Made by a program: the position numbers and the translations under genes. Below the pieces are notes generated by a model. The model was given only the letters and a program-made list of their open reading frames with translations, was not told the DNA's origin and ran no database searches. From positions 1,488,001-1,552,000 of the forward strand of contig NZ_OY726398.1 in assembly GCF_963378105.1 (NCBI RefSeq): 64,000 bases of DNA, read 5' to 3'. The DNA is from Mycolicibacter sp. MU0102. Its GTDB lineage: Bacteria > Actinomycetota > Actinomycetes > Mycobacteriales > Mycobacteriaceae. This document shows positions 63,289-64,000 of the stretch, in pieces; position 1 is the stretch's first letter, and every line of letters begins with the position of its first letter.

Positions 63289-63311
63289 CCATCCCTCTAG
63301 CGCTATCGACG

Positions 63312-63340
63312 ACGGCGCCGGGCGAGCAGCCCGGCGCCGT
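63312..63340 (+). terminator. Terminator after rpf
   Basis: ACGGCGCCGGGC (63312-63323), loop GAGCA, GCCCGGCGCCGT (63329-63340): a perfect 12-bp stem 24 bases after the rpf stop. It is followed by TT only. Confidence 0.75.
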
Positions 63341-63382
63341 TGGCGTCGAAACGGGCCCCGGCCGGCGAGTAGCGTCGGGCGG

Positions 63383-64000
63383 ATGCCTGACACGCCTCGT
63401 GAGCTCGACATCATCCTCTATGGAGCGACCGGTTTCGCCGGGAAGCTGACCGCCCAGTACCTGGCCCGCGCCGGCGGCGCCGCCCGGATCGGGTTGGCCG
63501 GCCGCTCGGCGGAGCGGTTGCGCGAGGTCCGCGACCACCTCGGATCGCTGGCCCAAGACTGGCCGATCGTGGTGGCCGACGCCGACAAACCGGCAACCCT
63601 AGAGGCGATGGCGGCCCGCACCCGGGTGGTGATCACTACCGTGGGCCCCTATACCCGTTATGGAATGCCGTTGGTTGCGGCCTGTGCCGCGGCGGGCACC
63701 GACTACGTCGACCTGACCGGCGAGGCACTGTTCGTGCGGGAGAGCATCGATCGCCACCACACGCAGGCCGCCGACAACGGCGCGCGCATCGTGCACGCCT
63801 GCGGCTTCGATTCTCTTCCGTCGGACATGAGCGTGTATGCCCTGTACCGGGCGGCCCGCGATGACGGCACCGGTGAGCTGCTCGACACCGACTACGTGGT
63901 GCGAGGATTCTCCGCCGGGATCTCCGGAGGCACGCTGGCCTCGATGGTCGAGGTCCTGAGCGCCGCGGCCAACGACCCGGCGGCCCGACGACAGTTGAAC
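63383..64000 (+). CDS. Trans-acting enoyl reductase-family protein, N-terminal part (Rv2449c-like)
   Basis: The first 206 codons of a gene that runs beyond the window. The N-terminus has DIILYGATGFAGKLTAQYLA, the Rossmann motif, and the family blocks TTVGPYTRYGMPLVAACAAA, DYVDLTGE and HACGFDSLPSDM. This is the same family as the gene at 24407-25603 but clearly divergent. Saccharopine dehydrogenase-like oxidoreductases of this type usually have about 420 residues. ATG 63383 follows the rpf terminator. In M. tuberculosis Rv2449c lies beside rpfE as here. Substrate unknown. Confidence 0.85.
   Translation, partial: MPDTPRELDIILYGATGFAGKLTAQYLARAGGAARIGLAGRSAERLREVRDHLGSLAQDWPIVVADADKPATLEAMAARTRVVITTVGPYTRYGMPLVAACAAAGTDYVDLTGEALFVRESIDRHHTQAADNGARIVHACGFDSLPSDMSVYALYRAARDDGTGELLDTDYVVRGFSAGISGGTLASMVEVLSAAANDPAARRQLN

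Overview
The window is high-GC DNA from a mycobacterium. Several gene pairs and domain combinations point to the family: bkdABC, the WS/DGAT-plsC-plsB2 operon, the 180-kDa-class NAD glutamate dehydrogenase, CtaJ plus a DUF5130 protein, glbO with aglA, tig-clpP1-clpP2-clpX, korAB and an Rpf protein. From memory, the gene order follows M. tuberculosis Rv2497c to Rv2449c in reverse orientation, with local insertions and losses. It is not the M. tuberculosis complex itself: an IS481-type element, a NirK-like copper protein and an 8-kb transport/TetR module lie between the conserved blocks. Gene names are assigned from sequence motifs and this remembered order, not from a database search.

Layout. 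1-5.2 kb: a partial ketopantoate reductase, a methyltransferase, then a coupled TetR/DUF1214/sulfotransferase/MDR oxidoreductase operon with a palindromic operator in front. 5.3-7.8 kb: a large membrane-anchored copper protein whose C-terminal part carries all the ligands of a copper nitrite reductase. 8-12.1 kb: bkdABC (branched-chain 2-oxoacid dehydrogenase) and a crotonase lacking the usual glutamates. 12.1-14.3 kb: accessory patch with a 29-residue membrane protein, a fossil IS end, an HNH protein, an intact IS481 element with target duplication, and tRNA-Arg. 14.6-20.1 kb: acylglycerol/phospholipid acyltransferase operon. 20.2-28.1 kb: CopD/CtaG membrane protein, a TetR/SDR divergon, a nitroreductase/enoyl-reductase-like operon sharing the same operator pair, an MHS transporter and an LprG-like lipoprotein.

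28.2-35.8 kb: SSB-like protein, EttA, NAD-GDH, thioesterase. 35.8-42.8 kb: TetR/hydrolase divergon, glbO-aglA, an HNH protein, and a MOSC-RidA-nitrilase-membrane protein operon. 43.1-47.2 kb: CtaJ, DUF5130, an HEEIH protein, PepN. 47.3-52.7 kb: a DUF1304 protein, a mycothiol-type thiol oxidoreductase, RpiB, Nei2, a secreted Pro/Gly-rich protein, a LipP-like hydrolase, a methyltransferase, tRNA-Gly and tRNA-Pro. 53-58.2 kb: trigger factor, ClpP1P2 (behind a ClgR-like box), MmuM, ClpX. 58.5-64 kb: KorAB, MobA, a long structured leader, a minimal Rpf protein, and the start of a trans-enoyl-reductase-like gene that runs off the end.

Functionally the window mixes housekeeping proteostasis (Tig, ClpP1P2X), central carbon and nitrogen flow (KorAB, GDH, BKD, RpiB), lipid assembly (PlsC, PlsB2, WS/DGAT) and several small regulated detoxification or redox modules. 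The least explained parts are the NirK-like fusion, the MOSC-RidA-nitrilase operon, the TetR regulon with duplicated operators at two loci, and the structured leader before rpf.
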